Shown: piece by piece, positions 18,895 to 29,614 of the stretch
How positions within the stretch are numbered: position 1 is the first letter of the stretch
How the letters are laid out: each line of letters starts with the position of its first letter
Assembly (NCBI GenBank): GCA_032718865.1
Contig: JALUTQ010000003.1
Span: forward strand, 30,001 to 94,000
Reading direction: 5' to 3'
Length of the DNA stretch: 64,000 nucleotides
From: Tilletia caries
Taxonomy: Eukaryota > Basidiomycota > Exobasidiomycetes > Tilletiales > Tilletiaceae
Notes under the pieces: model-generated
The model's database searches: none
Told to the model about the DNA's origin: nothing
The model's input: only the letters and a program-made list of their open reading frames with translations
Made by a program: the position numbers and the translations under genes

Positions 18895-21800
18895 ATGTAC
18901 TCCTCGCCGCAGTACACCTTCCTCGCCCCCAGCGGAGATCAGGATGCGACCCCTGCGCATCCGACCTACCCGCCCCAGCCAGACCGCGTCCGAGGCCCAA
19001 GACAGCCAAGCGACCATCGCCATGCGCCCCGTCTGTCCGATCGGAGCCAGGCCTCCAATCAATCCTACCAGCACTCGCACTCATACTCGACCGAGGCCCG
19101 ACCACCTGCGGTAAACCGGGATTCCTTCCAGAGACAGCCTCTGCATCACCAAGCGCAGCCTTACCACCCACCTGCGCACCGAGATGCTGGGCACCAGCCC
19201 CAACCTGCGCGTCGGGACGAGCGCCAGCATTTAACTGGGGCTTCCTACCCCCCTTTTGACCCTATGAGCTACCACGGTCCCAGTGCATACAACCACTTGT
19301 CCGCCTCGCATCCATCTCACGACGATCGACCAATGAAGCCAGGAGGCGGCGGATACCGCCCCCTCCACATTTCCGTACCAGACACCCGCTTCCCGCAGCA
19401 GCAGCAGCAGCAGCAGCTTCACTCCGCCCAGCCCGGCCGGCGGCTGCCCTGGTTCCTCCGACCCTGGCAGACAGCCTTCGAAGCGCCGTGCAAGTCCAAC
19501 ATCGCCCTCCTCCTCATCAGCTGTGCGGCGGCGTACACCCTCATCTGGCTCGTCCCCACCCATATCACCAAGCTCATCGAGATGAATCTCTACTGGGCCC
19601 GTGCCATCGTCAGCGCGGCCACCGTCATCTCAGGTCTGATGGTTTCCGTGCCCCTGACCGAGATCTCCCACCGCATGCTCTACTCGGCCATCTGGACCGC
19701 CGTCATCCTGGAGGAAGACATGACACTCCGCGACCTCGACCAGATCGCAGATCGGATTGGCGTCATATCAGGTTTCCGCTTGCTGTGGATAAAGTTTCGT
19801 GCGGGCTCGAAACGCGTCTTTGGGACGACGCCGCGCGCTGATCAGAGCGATAAGGCGAGTATCCATGGATCTAAGTCGCGCATTCGTAAAGCGATTTGGG
19901 GCGTCGAAGTTCCGGCTAGCTTGGGCCTGCTTCTCCTCGCCAGCGCCTTCAGTTTCGCCGCGGACAGAGCTATCAAGATCAACCTAACTCTCAGGCCTCA
20001 AGTGAGTCTGCCTTTTTTTTCTAAATGGTCCGTAGCTGCTTTCTTTAGCTGATCGCTCTTCCTCTCGCATTACCGGCGGAACCTATGCTCAGACTCAACT
20101 CTACGATACCATATCGGTCGGAGGCGACCTTTCTGATGCCGACATCTCCGCAGCCGCATCCCTCCAGCCTTTCTTCGACAACTTCGTCCGCACCTGGACC
20201 CTACAGTCCACAGCAGCACTCAAGCTCCCCTCAACCGTCAAGCTGCTCCTGCCAAATCAGACGGACCAGTACGCCTACTTCACCGAGGTCCTTCCCGATA
20301 ACTTCCTGCCCCAGTTTGAGGGATACGGCAGCTTCACCAATGATACTCATACGACGTCGAACAACGCGTCGTGGCAAGACCCGAGTCGGGAAATGCAGAA
20401 GCAGGACGATTCGGACGAGTGGACGACTATCGTTGGTGGATCGGATGGGAAGGAGGTCACCGTGCTCAGGAATGTGAGGTGGCCCCGATGGGGGATTCAG
20501 GTGCGTGGTTCTTCTTTGCCCAGTAATTTGCTGTACCTCGCCGCTTGCTTGAGCTGACGCCAGAGACGCTTTTTGACAGGCCCGCTGTCAGCGCCTTCAG
20601 AACCTAAACCAATACCTCGTACCAGACATCTCCCAGACCCCAGATGCGACCGTCGCCAACCGACTCTCCGTCCTGTTCCTCACCCGCCAAGTCCTGAGCT
20701 CGGTCCTATCAACACTCGACGTCTCCCTACCCTCGACCCTCCAAATGGCTCTGGACCTGAACATGACCTACGGCGATCTCAACAAGGTCTTACCTGCCGG
20801 GACGAATGCGGCCGATGTCGCCATAGCCCACCCGTTTTACGCGAACGGAGTCGCGCAGTCGTTCTTCTCTTCGCCTATTATGGCTGAGGATGAGATTCAG
20901 TTTGATGGCTCGCTTGCGGACGCGTACAAGAATACGCCGGGAAGCGCGGGACGGGGGTGGGTCTCGCTGGAGGTCGTCCTGATTCGCGTGAGTTTGGAAA
21001 ATGGAGCTCCCACTTTCCCCAAAGCGCGCCTATAACGCAATATGATGATCGGACAACTAATCCCTTCGCTCCCATGTTCGAAAAAGCTGAATCCGGAATT
21101 GGCAGGACCCGGTGCGCAGTTTGGCATGGTGGCCAATGTTACCGACAACAATGGCAACTTTGGGAACGTCGGCTACGACGTCGGTGTTTGCGTGGAGCGG
21201 TTTGACCCATATATCGTGGAAGTCTATCAGGGGCGAAGTGAGTGCTGAAACTACATAGGTCAGGTTGTTCTGTGATAAATCGGTGCTGATTTTAAGGATT
21301 ATTTCCCCATACCTTGTTACCCATCTGAATTTTCGATCAGGCGTCCAAAGCATATCCATCCTCAGCCAAGCAGCCGACTCCAGCTCCGAAAGCGGCCTCC
21401 TCCGCTCCTCCCTAGTCTCCCCCGGATCATCGACGAACCTGAGCTCCCTAGGCAAGAACGCAGCCTACACCGTGGCGCACGAGAATGCGCGGAACGCGCT
21501 CCTAAAGGACAATGGGCGGGATTCGTCTTGGGTTCCTAATCCGACGCTGACGAGCATGTCCAGTGGGGGAGGTGGGGGGCCGGCGGGGTATGGCGTTCTG
21601 GATCCGGAACGGTTGGCGGACATGCTTGCTAGTGCTGAGTGCGTATCCTTGCTCCCCCAGTCCCGCTGTGCACAGCCTGCTCATCGTAACTTTCCTCTCC
21701 CTCTCTCAGTACACGCCTGTTGCTGCCCTACCTCGTGGGACGCGGCAAGATCGAAGCTCGCAGCTACGAGTTGAAGCAGATCGCACGCGTATCCTGCATA

Positions 21801-22519
21801 CTCCCCTTGCGTGCGTACAATCAATCCGTTCAAGAGAAGTTTGCAAAAAGTTGCACCCAAGCTGACCCTCTTTCGATTTGTCCGCACTTCTGTTCCCATG
21901 ATAGTTAACATCGTGTTCGGAGCCATCCTCGGGTGCGGTTTGCTGGGCATCTTCTTCGTGCCGCGCCTGCCTGCAGGCCTACCACGACGAAGCACGAGTC
22001 CAATCAGGTACGTTTAAAGGCTCAACTTTGCTTTTCCCCCCTCGGTTTGGATCAGCCTGCCTGGAATGTTGTTCCCTGATCGCTCCTACTTCCTTTCGTC
22101 AATCCATCAGTTGGCTCGTGGCCTTCAGCGGCGCAGGATCCTTGCGAATCGGCAGCACACCAGCCGAAGCCATCTTCTCCGGCAAGTCCACCACAGGAAG
22201 TCCCGGAGACCGCAAGAGCGCCTCAGGATCCTTCGCATCGGTCCACCATCTCTCCCACGACCCATCTCGTTTCAGCTCATACGACGACGACGAGCAGAAA
22301 TTGATGCGAGGAGGAGGCGAAGGCTTCCGTCCGAGATCGTCGTCCGATGGGCGGATGTTGGTTGGGGGCGCGTGGGTCACGCTCGATGAGGTTGAGAAGC
22401 GGCTGGGGAAGAAGCCGGTTAGCTATGCGGCGCCTGCTGCTCCTGGCGATGGCGGGGACTCGATGGCGGGCACACCGTGGGATTCGCAGCCGGTTTTGGC
22501 ATACCGAACGGACTTTTGA
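18895..22519 (+). CDS. lineage-specific multi-pass membrane protein, copy 1
   Basis: Unknown function. Model: join(18895..20001, 20093..20500, 20580..20987, 21087..21237, 21341..21638, 21710..21810, 21905..22007, 22111..22519), 994 residues; all phases agree and copy 3 has the same eight-exon structure. Residues 1-180 are Pro/Gln/His-rich and disordered, with a Gln run near 167. Two membrane segments follow (NIALLLISCAAAYTLIWLVP and IVSAATVISGLMVSV), then one at SLGLLLLASAFSFA. A long region with N-glycosylation sites (NQT, NDT, NAS, NMT, NVT) looks extracytoplasmic. A last segment, NIVFGAILGCGLLGIFFVP, precedes an acidic/Ser tail. The topology resembles fungal plasma-membrane or secretory proteins, but I recognise no named domain. 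Confidence 0.8.
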
Positions 22520-22744
22520 GATTTGAGATCAGGCGGGAGGAGTATAAGGCCGCTATTTCCGTGGAGAGTATAGGGTAGAGGAGGGCAGGAGCAACCCCTC
22601 GAGAAGCTACGTGTCCGGGTAGGACGCAACATCAGCATGTTTATGGGCGTAGTCGGTCCTCGCAGTCATCGGTCACCCCTTTTCCCACAGCCAACTTGGT
22701 CGCAATGAACGAACACCCAAAGGAAACCTGCGACGTCCCAGAAG
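22520..22744. repeat. 3' flank shared by copies 1, 3 and 4
   Basis: The sequence AGGAGGGCAGGAGCAACCCC, then GTCCGGGTAGGACGCAACAT and GCGACGTCCCAGAAG, follows copy 1, copy 3 (45716-45940) and, more diverged, copy 4 (50493-50735). It shows that the duplication extended past the genes and it supplies an uninterrupted site for the insertion that follows. Confidence 0.8.
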
Positions 22745-23366
22745 GGGTAATTCTAATCCACTCCTCCGGGCGAACATCAAAAACGTTCGCCCCAGGGGGG
22801 GGGCGAACGCTTCAAATTTTCTACGCTTCGCCCCCCACCTTATTTTCATATTTTCAGTATGTTTCAGAGCCTTCCAGTTCCACTTTCAGAGCCTTCCAGT
22901 TCCACTCTCTCTCAGGCAGACTGTCGGTACCGACCATTTTGCACGGCGCTATAAATTATAAATCGAAATATGCTGCAAAGTGATGTTTGGATTTCCACGT
23001 GGTGTGCCTGACTGGGAGAAGACTTCCTATATTGCTGGAGTCTGAGATGAGGTCTGCCTCAGTTTGAAAAGTCTGACATGTTCTCACAGCAACGGTGAGA
23101 CCCAAATCCCGGCCAATTAGGGAACAGGGTCTCCCACCTTCGTGAGACCCCAAAGAGCCGAAAAGGTGGTCAGACCAAATCACACCACGCCGCAGGAAGC
23201 GGAGCTATGTTTGAGACGAATTCTGTGCATTTGGCTTGCATAACGTAACAAAGCTCAAGGCGAACATGGTCACGATCGTCGCTGTGTTCGCCCCGGGCGA
23301 AGGTGAAAATGCTTCGCCCCGGGGGGGCGAACCTTCGCCTGGGGGAGTGGATTAGAATTATGTACC
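22745..23366. mobile_element. non-autonomous TIR element F with ~11 bp TSD
   Basis: A 622 bp insert with inverted ends (TAATTCTAATCCACTC at 22748 and its reverse complement ending at 23360; outer GGGTA on both). CGTCCCAGAAG occurs on each side (22734-22744 and 23367-23377) but only once at the paralogous place after copy 4 (50723-50733). The uninterrupted paralogue proves the insertion and its duplication. An 11 bp duplication suggests mobilisation by a MULE transposase. The interior has G/C runs with GCGAA motifs and no gene. Confidence 0.85.
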
Positions 23367-23377
23367 CGTCCCAGAAG

Positions 23378-23637
23378 TACTGCTGGAGATTACGCTTCGA
23401 GGACACTCAGTGGAATTTCTGGGTCCAGGAGCGGGGAGCACAACAATTGAAAAAGACGAGGGAGGGAGAGAGAATGCGAATGGTGGGAACCGGGTATGAA
23501 GACCTTACCCGTGGTGTCGTCCGCGGCGCCATCTTCGACACTGCGTACTTGCCGCCCCCCGGGCGGACCCGCCATCCATCTTGGCTGGCCCAAATAAAAG
23601 ATAAAAGGGGGCCCCTCCCTTGCACACCAGCACCAGC

Positions 23638-23668
<31 letters not shown>

Positions 23669-23820
23669 CCAAACCCACCACCTGCAACAAACGGGCTCCC
23701 AGTCGATATACCCTATTCCCCAGGCCCACCATGCCCAGCCCAGGCCCGCATGCGTGGCTTCTTGTTTCTTCTTCTGCTGCGGGGAAGGCGCCAGCGCAGC
23801 GACGCCGTTGTTCGACATAA
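23378..23820 (-). pseudogene. 3'-end fragment of the USP gene (duplicated)
   Basis: The minus strand gives degenerate pieces of the C-terminus of the deubiquitinase at 51191-54161: SKMAPRTTPR near 23500-23530, the glycine-rich stretch (23630-23690, here expanded into a CAC/CAG repeat), and the KKK-rich region near 23760. The order and the downstream sequence match 50736-51440. Only the last roughly 90 codons are represented and frames are broken. It lies tail-to-tail after copy 1 exactly as the real USP lies after copy 4, so both were duplicated together. Confidence 0.8.
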
Positions 23821-25538
23821 CATGCTGGGAAGGCGGGAAGGCGGGAAGGAAGTCGAGGGAAAGGGGCCTGGCCAGTTCCAGGAGCTGGACAAAGCTTGTC
23901 CGCCTGCTTCTTGACCCTTGTGCTACTGGTTGAGCATCTACAGGCAATCAGGGTCATCTGCAGGTACACACACATACTCGTACGCAAACGTAGCTCCGGA
24001 CGCGGGACGAGACTTACTTCGCCGGGAGGGCGTATCGAAGGAGCGAAACGCTTCAAAAGGACAGAGGCAGTCTCTCCTTGCTGAATGTTTGATTCCTCAC
24101 CTCCTTCTGTTTCCCTCTCCCCTCACCGCTTACACCTTCTCTCTCATCTCTGACCTCTCCCCCAGATCTTCATCCTCCCCTCTCCTGTACCTTCCCAGAT
24201 CTTCATCCTCCCCGCTCCTGCGCCTTCGAGAAGACTGCCAGAGCATGAACTCGTCGTCGCAGTACACCTTCCTCGGCCCCAGTGGAGACCAAGACGCGAC
24301 GCCTGGGCAGCCGACCTACCCGCCCCAACGAGACTGCGTCCGAGGCCAAAGACAGCCAAGCGACCATCGCCATCCGCCCCGCCCGTCCGATCGGAGCCAG
24401 GCCTCCGATGCCTCCTACCAGCACTCCCACTCATACTCCAACGACGGACGACCACCGGCGGTAAACCGGGATTCCTTCCAGAAACAGCCTCCTCATCACC
24501 AGGAGCAGCCTTACAACCCACCCCCGCACCCTGATGCGCATCAGCCTCAACCTGCCGAGCACCAGCGCCCAACCTCGGCCTACTCCAACTTTGATCCTAT
24601 GAGCTACCACGGTCCAAGTGCATACAACCACTTGTCCGCCTCACAGCCATCTCAACAGGATCGACCAATGAAGCCAGGAGGCGGCGGATTCGACCCACAC
24701 CTTCACTACGCCCTGCCCGGACGGCGTCTGCCCTGGTTCCTCCGACCCTGGCAGACATCTTTCGAAGCGCCGTGCAAGTCAAATATCGCCCTCCTCCTCA
24801 TCAGCTGTGCCGCAGCATACACCCTCATCTGGCTCGTCCCCACCCACGTCACCAAACTCGTCGAGATGAATCTCTACTGGGCCCGTGCCATCGTCAGCGC
24901 CGTCACCATCGTCGCAGGTCTGATGGTATCCATTCCCCTCACCGAGATCTCCCACCGGATGCTCTACTCAGCCATCTGGACCGCCGTCATCCTCGAGGAA
25001 GACATGACACTCCGCGACCTCGACCAGACCGCAGATCGGATTGGCGTCATATCAGGTGTCCGCTTGCTGTGGATCAAGTTTCGTGCGGGCTCGAAACGCG
25101 TCTTTGGGACGACGCCGCGCGCTGATCAGAGCGATAAGGCGAGTATCCATGGATCTAAGTCGCGCATTCGTAAAGCGATTTGGGGCGTCGAAGTTCCGGC
25201 TAGCTTGGGCCTGCTTCTCCTCGCCAGCGCCTTCAGTTTTGCCGCGGACAGAGCCTTCAAGATCAACCTAACTCTCAGGCCTCAGGTGAGTCTGCTTTTG
25301 TTGTGAATGGTCCATAGCTGCTTTCTTTGGCTGACAAGGTTTCCCTCGTGTTGCGGCGAAACTCATGTTCAGGCTCAACTCTACGATTCCATATATGTCG
25401 GAGGTGATCTTTCTCTTGCTGACCTGTCCGCAGCCGCATCCATATGGCCTTTCTACAACGACTACGTCCGCACCTGGACTCTGCAGTCCACAGCAGCAAT
25501 CAAGCTTCCTCCGACCGTCAAGCTGCTCCTGCCGAACG
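23820..25538 (+). repeat. near-identical block shared with 46512-48240
   Basis: From CATGCTGGGAAGGCGGGAAG through exon 1 and part of exon 2 of copy 2, the sequence is almost identical to the corresponding block of copy 4; exon 1 proteins differ at only about five residues. The match ends abruptly near 25538. Within it, about 24810-24965 matches copy 3 instead, a mosaic typical of gene conversion. Confidence 0.85.
24245..25538 (+). pseudogene. membrane protein copy 2, truncated
   Basis: Exon 1 (24245..25285) and the start of exon 2 (from 25373) are intact and match copy 4. Paralogy fixes the ATG at 24245; the longer upstream open frame is not supported. At about 25538, after K-L-L-L-P-N, the similarity stops and unrelated AT-richer sequence begins. 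The exons for the glycosylated region and the last membrane segments are missing, so a product would keep only the N-terminal tail and the first three membrane segments. Its recent identity to copy 4 suggests a young truncated duplicate or a recently converted one. Confidence 0.85.
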
Positions 25539-26523
25539 AAGGCAAGGTCTCTGGGATGATTCAAGCAAATGGGTACCATTTTTGTCATATGTTGAATTCT
25601 GGATAGTTGTATGGTCGTGAATGGGAGTCCACGATTTCCAGACAATGACACAATGTGTACCTCTAGACACTTCTTGGTGTACAAAGTGCACCTCCGTTTT
25701 CAACACCCAAATCTCCAAAACAATGATAGATTCATTCGAAAGGTACAGGCACCGGACATCGAGTGGGTTGGAAATCTGAAATTTTTGACCTTCACCACCA
25801 CCAACCTCGCAAACTAATACACAAACAGATGACAACACCAAGGAAGGGATTCTAGGTATAATCGTGAGCTACAACCTCCCGCTTCCTTGAGGCTGTTTGA
25901 TTGTGTGGTCGTCGAGAACGGTGGTTTGGAAGGAATGTGCAGTTCTCAAGTTTTTGGTCATTGAGTGGGTCAGTTGGATCGGGCGATCGATCGCGAGTCC
26001 CTTCTGGGTGAGGTTTGTGAGCGCAAAACCGCTCACTGCCTCTCCCAAAAAGAGCCCCGCCAAAACTTCAAACACCTCTGTACTCCAGCGCATCCAGCTC
26101 CTCAACCAGCTAACCGAACACGCTGAATACACCTGCTACGTCTTCATCTTGAGGCACTGATCAGTTCTTTTCTTTGCTTGAGCAATAGTTATTCAGCTGG
26201 ATGTTGTGTGGTTGGTGTTCAAAGTCGATGTACAATTTTTTTCCAATGAATCCTGAAATCTCTAACCGACCTTCACCTGCTTCCAGCACCATAGCACTGC
26301 CGTTAGCAAATAAACCACACCTCAAACTTGCATGTGAAGGTCACTGTGGGCTAGGGAAGGCGATCCATGTCTTTGTAGCTGCTAACGTTGTGTTATGTGT
26401 GAATTACGGTGGTCGACCCACTCGATGTCCGGTGCCTGTACGGTCAAGGAGAGCTCGTAGAGCCTTTCGGATTGAGATTCGGATCGGGGATTGGGGCATG
26501 GAAAGGGAAAAATGATGTGTATT
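25539..26523. other. unidentified insert truncating copy 2
   Basis: AT-richer than the flanks. It contains an inverted pair of identical 25 bp sequences (25743-25767 on minus, 26417-26441 on plus, starting CCCACTCGATGTCCGGTG) that encode P-L-D-V-R-C-L-Y in both orientations. Open frames (for example 26201-26515 plus, 25869-26132 minus) look exon-like in composition but match no family I know. It may be the remains of another element. Confidence 0.4.
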
Positions 26524-26524
26524 A

Positions 26525-27084
26525 CACTGCCAGTCGGCTGCGAGGATCCTCACCCATCGCGAGGATCTCGCAGGATCATCGTGAGGCTAAGTGAGGCTAA
26601 CCCGACCCAGGACTTCCCACGATCATTTTGGGCTCAATCGTTGAGAGTCGCACGAGATGTTAAGCCAACGATCATCCTCAGAAATCCAAAAAAATGGGGG
26701 AAAAAAACAAAACCACTCACACCCGGATTCGAACCCGGGACTTTTTTTTCTGAATCCAGCGGTGCTACCACTAATCCACGAGCGCCGTAGCACATAACAG
26801 ATACTTCCAGTTTTAAAATATATTGTGTGACATAAGTTTGGAAACACGAATCCAGAGCATGGGGATCATTCAAATGCTGGCTGACGCGCTCAATTAGGAC
26901 CTGGTGTTCAGAAATAAATAACGTTGTACAAAAAATATGCCAGGCGATGCTCATTTATCTGAGGATCTCCTCAGATCTCGTGGATCCCACGAGGGTTGTA
27001 AGATGATCGCACGATATCGTCGAGGATAATCCTCACGTGTCGTGCTGAGGACTATCCCCAGTTCTCCATGGACGATTGGCAGTG
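26525..27084. mobile_element. TA-flanked TIR element D with tRNA-like core
   Basis: A 560 bp element with CACTGCCAGTCG at the left and the reverse complement of CACTGCCAATCG at the right, flanked by TA (26523-26524 and 27085-27086). Subterminal palindromic GAGGATCCTC/GAGGATC motifs cluster at both ends. A tRNA-like module lies near the middle on the minus strand. No transposase. Element E has inserted at the TA at its right border. Confidence 0.75.
26713..26788 (-). ncRNA. tRNA-like Pol III module in element D
   Basis: On the minus strand the B box GGTTCGAATCC is perfect (26725-26735) inside a 5 bp T-arm (CCCGG/CCGGG). TGGATTAGTGG (26768-26778) fits the A box with one mismatch. CGCTC near the 5' end can pair with GAGTG near the 3' end. 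An A-rich insert replaces a normal anticodon and variable arm, so it is tRNA-like and probably does not decode. Confidence 0.65.
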
Positions 27085-27086
27085 TA

Positions 27087-27396
27087 GGGGTATTCAGCTC
27101 AACCCTGAGGCGTTCAGGAGTCTTCTGACCCAGAAAACTTCTGGAAGATGCCGTCTCATTTCACATACAAATTTTCCTGTGAGCGGTCAGAAGTTCCAGA
27201 GCACCTTGGAGCCCTCAGAAAAGTTCTGAACGTCAGAAAGGTTCTCTCTGGGTTTGGAATCTCATGGAAAAATGATCAGACCTGTTCTGAAGGTACGGTC
27301 TGAAGGGGCTCTCTGTGGGGGTATTCAGTTCAAGGCGCTCAGATGAGTTTTCTGCAAAAGCCGCCCTGAAGGCCTCAGGGTTGAGCTGAATACCCC
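27087..27396. mobile_element. TA-flanked MITE E
   Basis: A 310 bp element with perfect 25 bp terminal inverted repeats (27087-27111 and 27372-27396; the outer bases are GGGGTATTCAGCTCAACC) and TA on both sides. A third, diverged copy of the repeat lies inside at about 27316-27340. It has no gene. Its left TA is the right TA of element D, so it inserted into D's border. Confidence 0.85.
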
Positions 27397-27919
27397 TATT
27401 GAAAAGAACATGATAGAAACAGGATTGACATATGTCTAGGAGCATTAGAGAGTCAGAGCAGCTCCAAAAAGCCTTCACAAGTACCAGAGTACCCTACGGA
27501 GTCAGGAAAAGCTGTTCAGAGAGTGGTAAGATGATATGAGCGGTGAAAAAACAAGGAAGTATGTACTCACCGTTGATCATCAGATTTGGGGACATCTGAC
27601 GTCGCTTGAGCGCAACGAGAGCCTGAAACGAGACGCAAGAGGGCGGGAATGGTGCGTGAGTGTATAAAGATACTCTATGAGAGTTTTCCGGGGCGTACGT
27701 ACCGGTCCATAGGTATGGGAGCTGAAAAGGTCAAAAGGAAACAGGGGGCAAGGGCCTGGAAGGGCCCAATGTGCTCGCAAGGGCGGCAGAGGTGCTAAAC
27801 CGCAGCTAGAAGATGGGAAATTGGGAAGCAGCTGCATTTCAAAGATATACACTATACAGAAACGTGAGAGGAGTAATGAATGATTAGAAAGAAGAGGTGG
27901 TGAGCAAATCATTTCCAAA
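27397..27919. other. no gene recognised
   Basis: AT-rich relative to the coding parts; open frames are short and without family resemblance. It lies between MITE E and the tyrosine recombinase remnant. Confidence 0.4.
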
Positions 27920-28624
27920 CGCATAGGACGTGCTGCTCGTCTTCTGCAGCCGGAGGCGGTTCCATCGCGTCCACCGGTGCGCCTGGACGACCTCTACGTG
28001 ATTCGCAATGCATTGCCGATTGAGCGAGACCGGGCATCGGCGGCGATCTGGGCGTGCCTCTCCTTTGCTTTCTTCGCCCTTGCTCGCCTGGGCGAGTTAA
28101 CAGTCGACGTCCTCTCCGCTCCTCGAGACCCTCGTGACCGCAGCTCTCGGTGTCATTGGTCACTGCGGAATCTAGAAGGTTCGGTGGCACCGACGGCGAT
28201 CCTCCGTCTCCCCACGGAGAAAGTTCAGGGCCCGAATGGCGTGGATCTCATTGCAGCGGAACAACGCACGTCCCCTTCCATCTGTCCCGTTGCAGCAGTG
28301 CGGTGGCATTTGCACGTAAACTCCGAGGTCGCTCCAGACGCAGGTGCTTTCGCTTTCATTGACAAAAATGGTTTGGATCACGAGCTTCGTACACAGTTCT
28401 GCGTCGATACCGCAAATGCAGCTCTTACCGCAGCCCGACAGGCACCCATCACGGCACACTGCCTTCGCATCGGCGGCACCACCTTCTACATGGCTGCGGG
28501 GATCTCTGAAGCAGACATTCGGCGACACGGCCGATGGAAGTCCGATGCGATGCTCGTCTACCTCCGTTGGTTGTATGTTGCGGCCGGTCGCGCCTTTGCC
28601 GATGTGGATCCGACTCACGGCTGA
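27920..28624 (+). pseudogene. stand-alone tyrosine recombinase, C-terminal part
   Basis: An open frame from about 27920 to 28624 (about 235 residues) is the catalytic half of a tyrosine recombinase. It has the first Arg in FALARLGELTV, H-x-x-R in AHCLRIGGTTFYM, GRW, and the Tyr in MLVYLRW, with no stop. It is clearly different from the DIRS recombinase at 7775-9040. The N-terminal core-binding domain is missing and no reverse transcriptase is nearby, so it derives from another DIRS lineage or from a Crypton-type transposon. An upstream exon cannot be excluded. Confidence 0.7.
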
Positions 28625-29614
28625 GTAGACGTGCGCCCCCACTGCTCATTCCTTTCTTTTTCCATCTGCTCCCTTCCCTTTTATTCCCCTTGCGTTTCCC
28701 TCTGTCCCGGTCCCCACCATCCAGCCGCCGTCTCCACCTTTTCCCTCGTTGTTCCCCAGTGCCTGGTGCCTGGTCTTCGTTTATCCGCCCACTGCGCCTT
28801 CCCAATATCATTTCCTTCAACTCCAGTCGTTCCTCTCGCTCACTCGGGGTCTAGCTTCGTCGCTCATTTGGGGTCCGGCGTGTCCACCGCAGCAGGCCGG
28901 TTGGGCTGCTTGGGAGACCGCACGCAGCGGCGGACACGGCGTTCGAGCTCCAAGCTCGACCCCCAATTGATGCGCTCGTCTTCCCGAACTGATTAAATTA
29001 GAACACCACACAGTGCGAGGACGGCGGTATCTTGCTTCACATTCATTCACCTGTACGAGTATCGCACATTGCATGTCACAGCCTCTCTGTGATGTTCCAA
29101 CCGATTGGGAGCTGGGGACCATCCATCACTCTGCACTCAGAATTCAGCAGCATCGCTTCTCGGCATCGGGTCCACTACACCGCCAACTCTGAACGGCTAT
29201 GCTAGGATCCTCCTGCCCAAGATGCGTAATCTTAATCCTGGAAGATAGTTGGGAACACTCCTCAGGATGAAATTTTACTACAGTGGGATGCATAAGTATT
29301 GCGACTGCGGCGTTTTGGCCTCAGCCTTTCTTTTAAGATTCTGGCAGGGTTCTGAGAGTCTGAGACCACTATTCCCCTAGAGTTTTCGTCTTACGGGCAC
29401 CTCGCCCAGCGGCCACTTCACACCGGCTCGGGCAGGACCACCGACCGACCTTTCTGATTTCTCCCACTCGCTCTCTGAATGATAAGACAACTACTCATCC
29501 TTTCTCTTTGCGCTCTTACAGGCAGGCTATGGCACTGCTGCTAACGCCTCATTTCCCGTTCCACCCCTACCATCTTCCGTCACTAACCCTTCTGCCACCC
29601 TCACATCTCTTGTT
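28625..29614. other. intergenic, includes SAP18-flank duplicate (29040-29175)
   Basis: Mostly pyrimidine-rich and non-coding. The part 29040-29175 is the duplicate of the SAP18 3' flank (18118-18260), the left remnant of the duplicated unit whose gene is copy 3. A possible acceptor at 29515-29520 (CTTACAG) may belong to an early exon of the Harbinger accessory protein. Confidence 0.55.

Noticed and set aside
23918..24244. Longer open frame in front of copy 2 (and 46618-46944 before copy 4)
   Set aside because: Copies 1 and 3 do not keep the frame upstream; all four agree on the later ATG.
26713..26788. Functional tRNA gene
   Set aside because: A and B boxes and T-arm are good, but the anticodon arm is replaced by an A-rich run, and two similar modules occur in other transposable elements.
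28172..28642. 156-codon minus-strand ORF
   Set aside because: Antisense to the tyrosine recombinase, whose catalytic motifs are clear on the plus strand.
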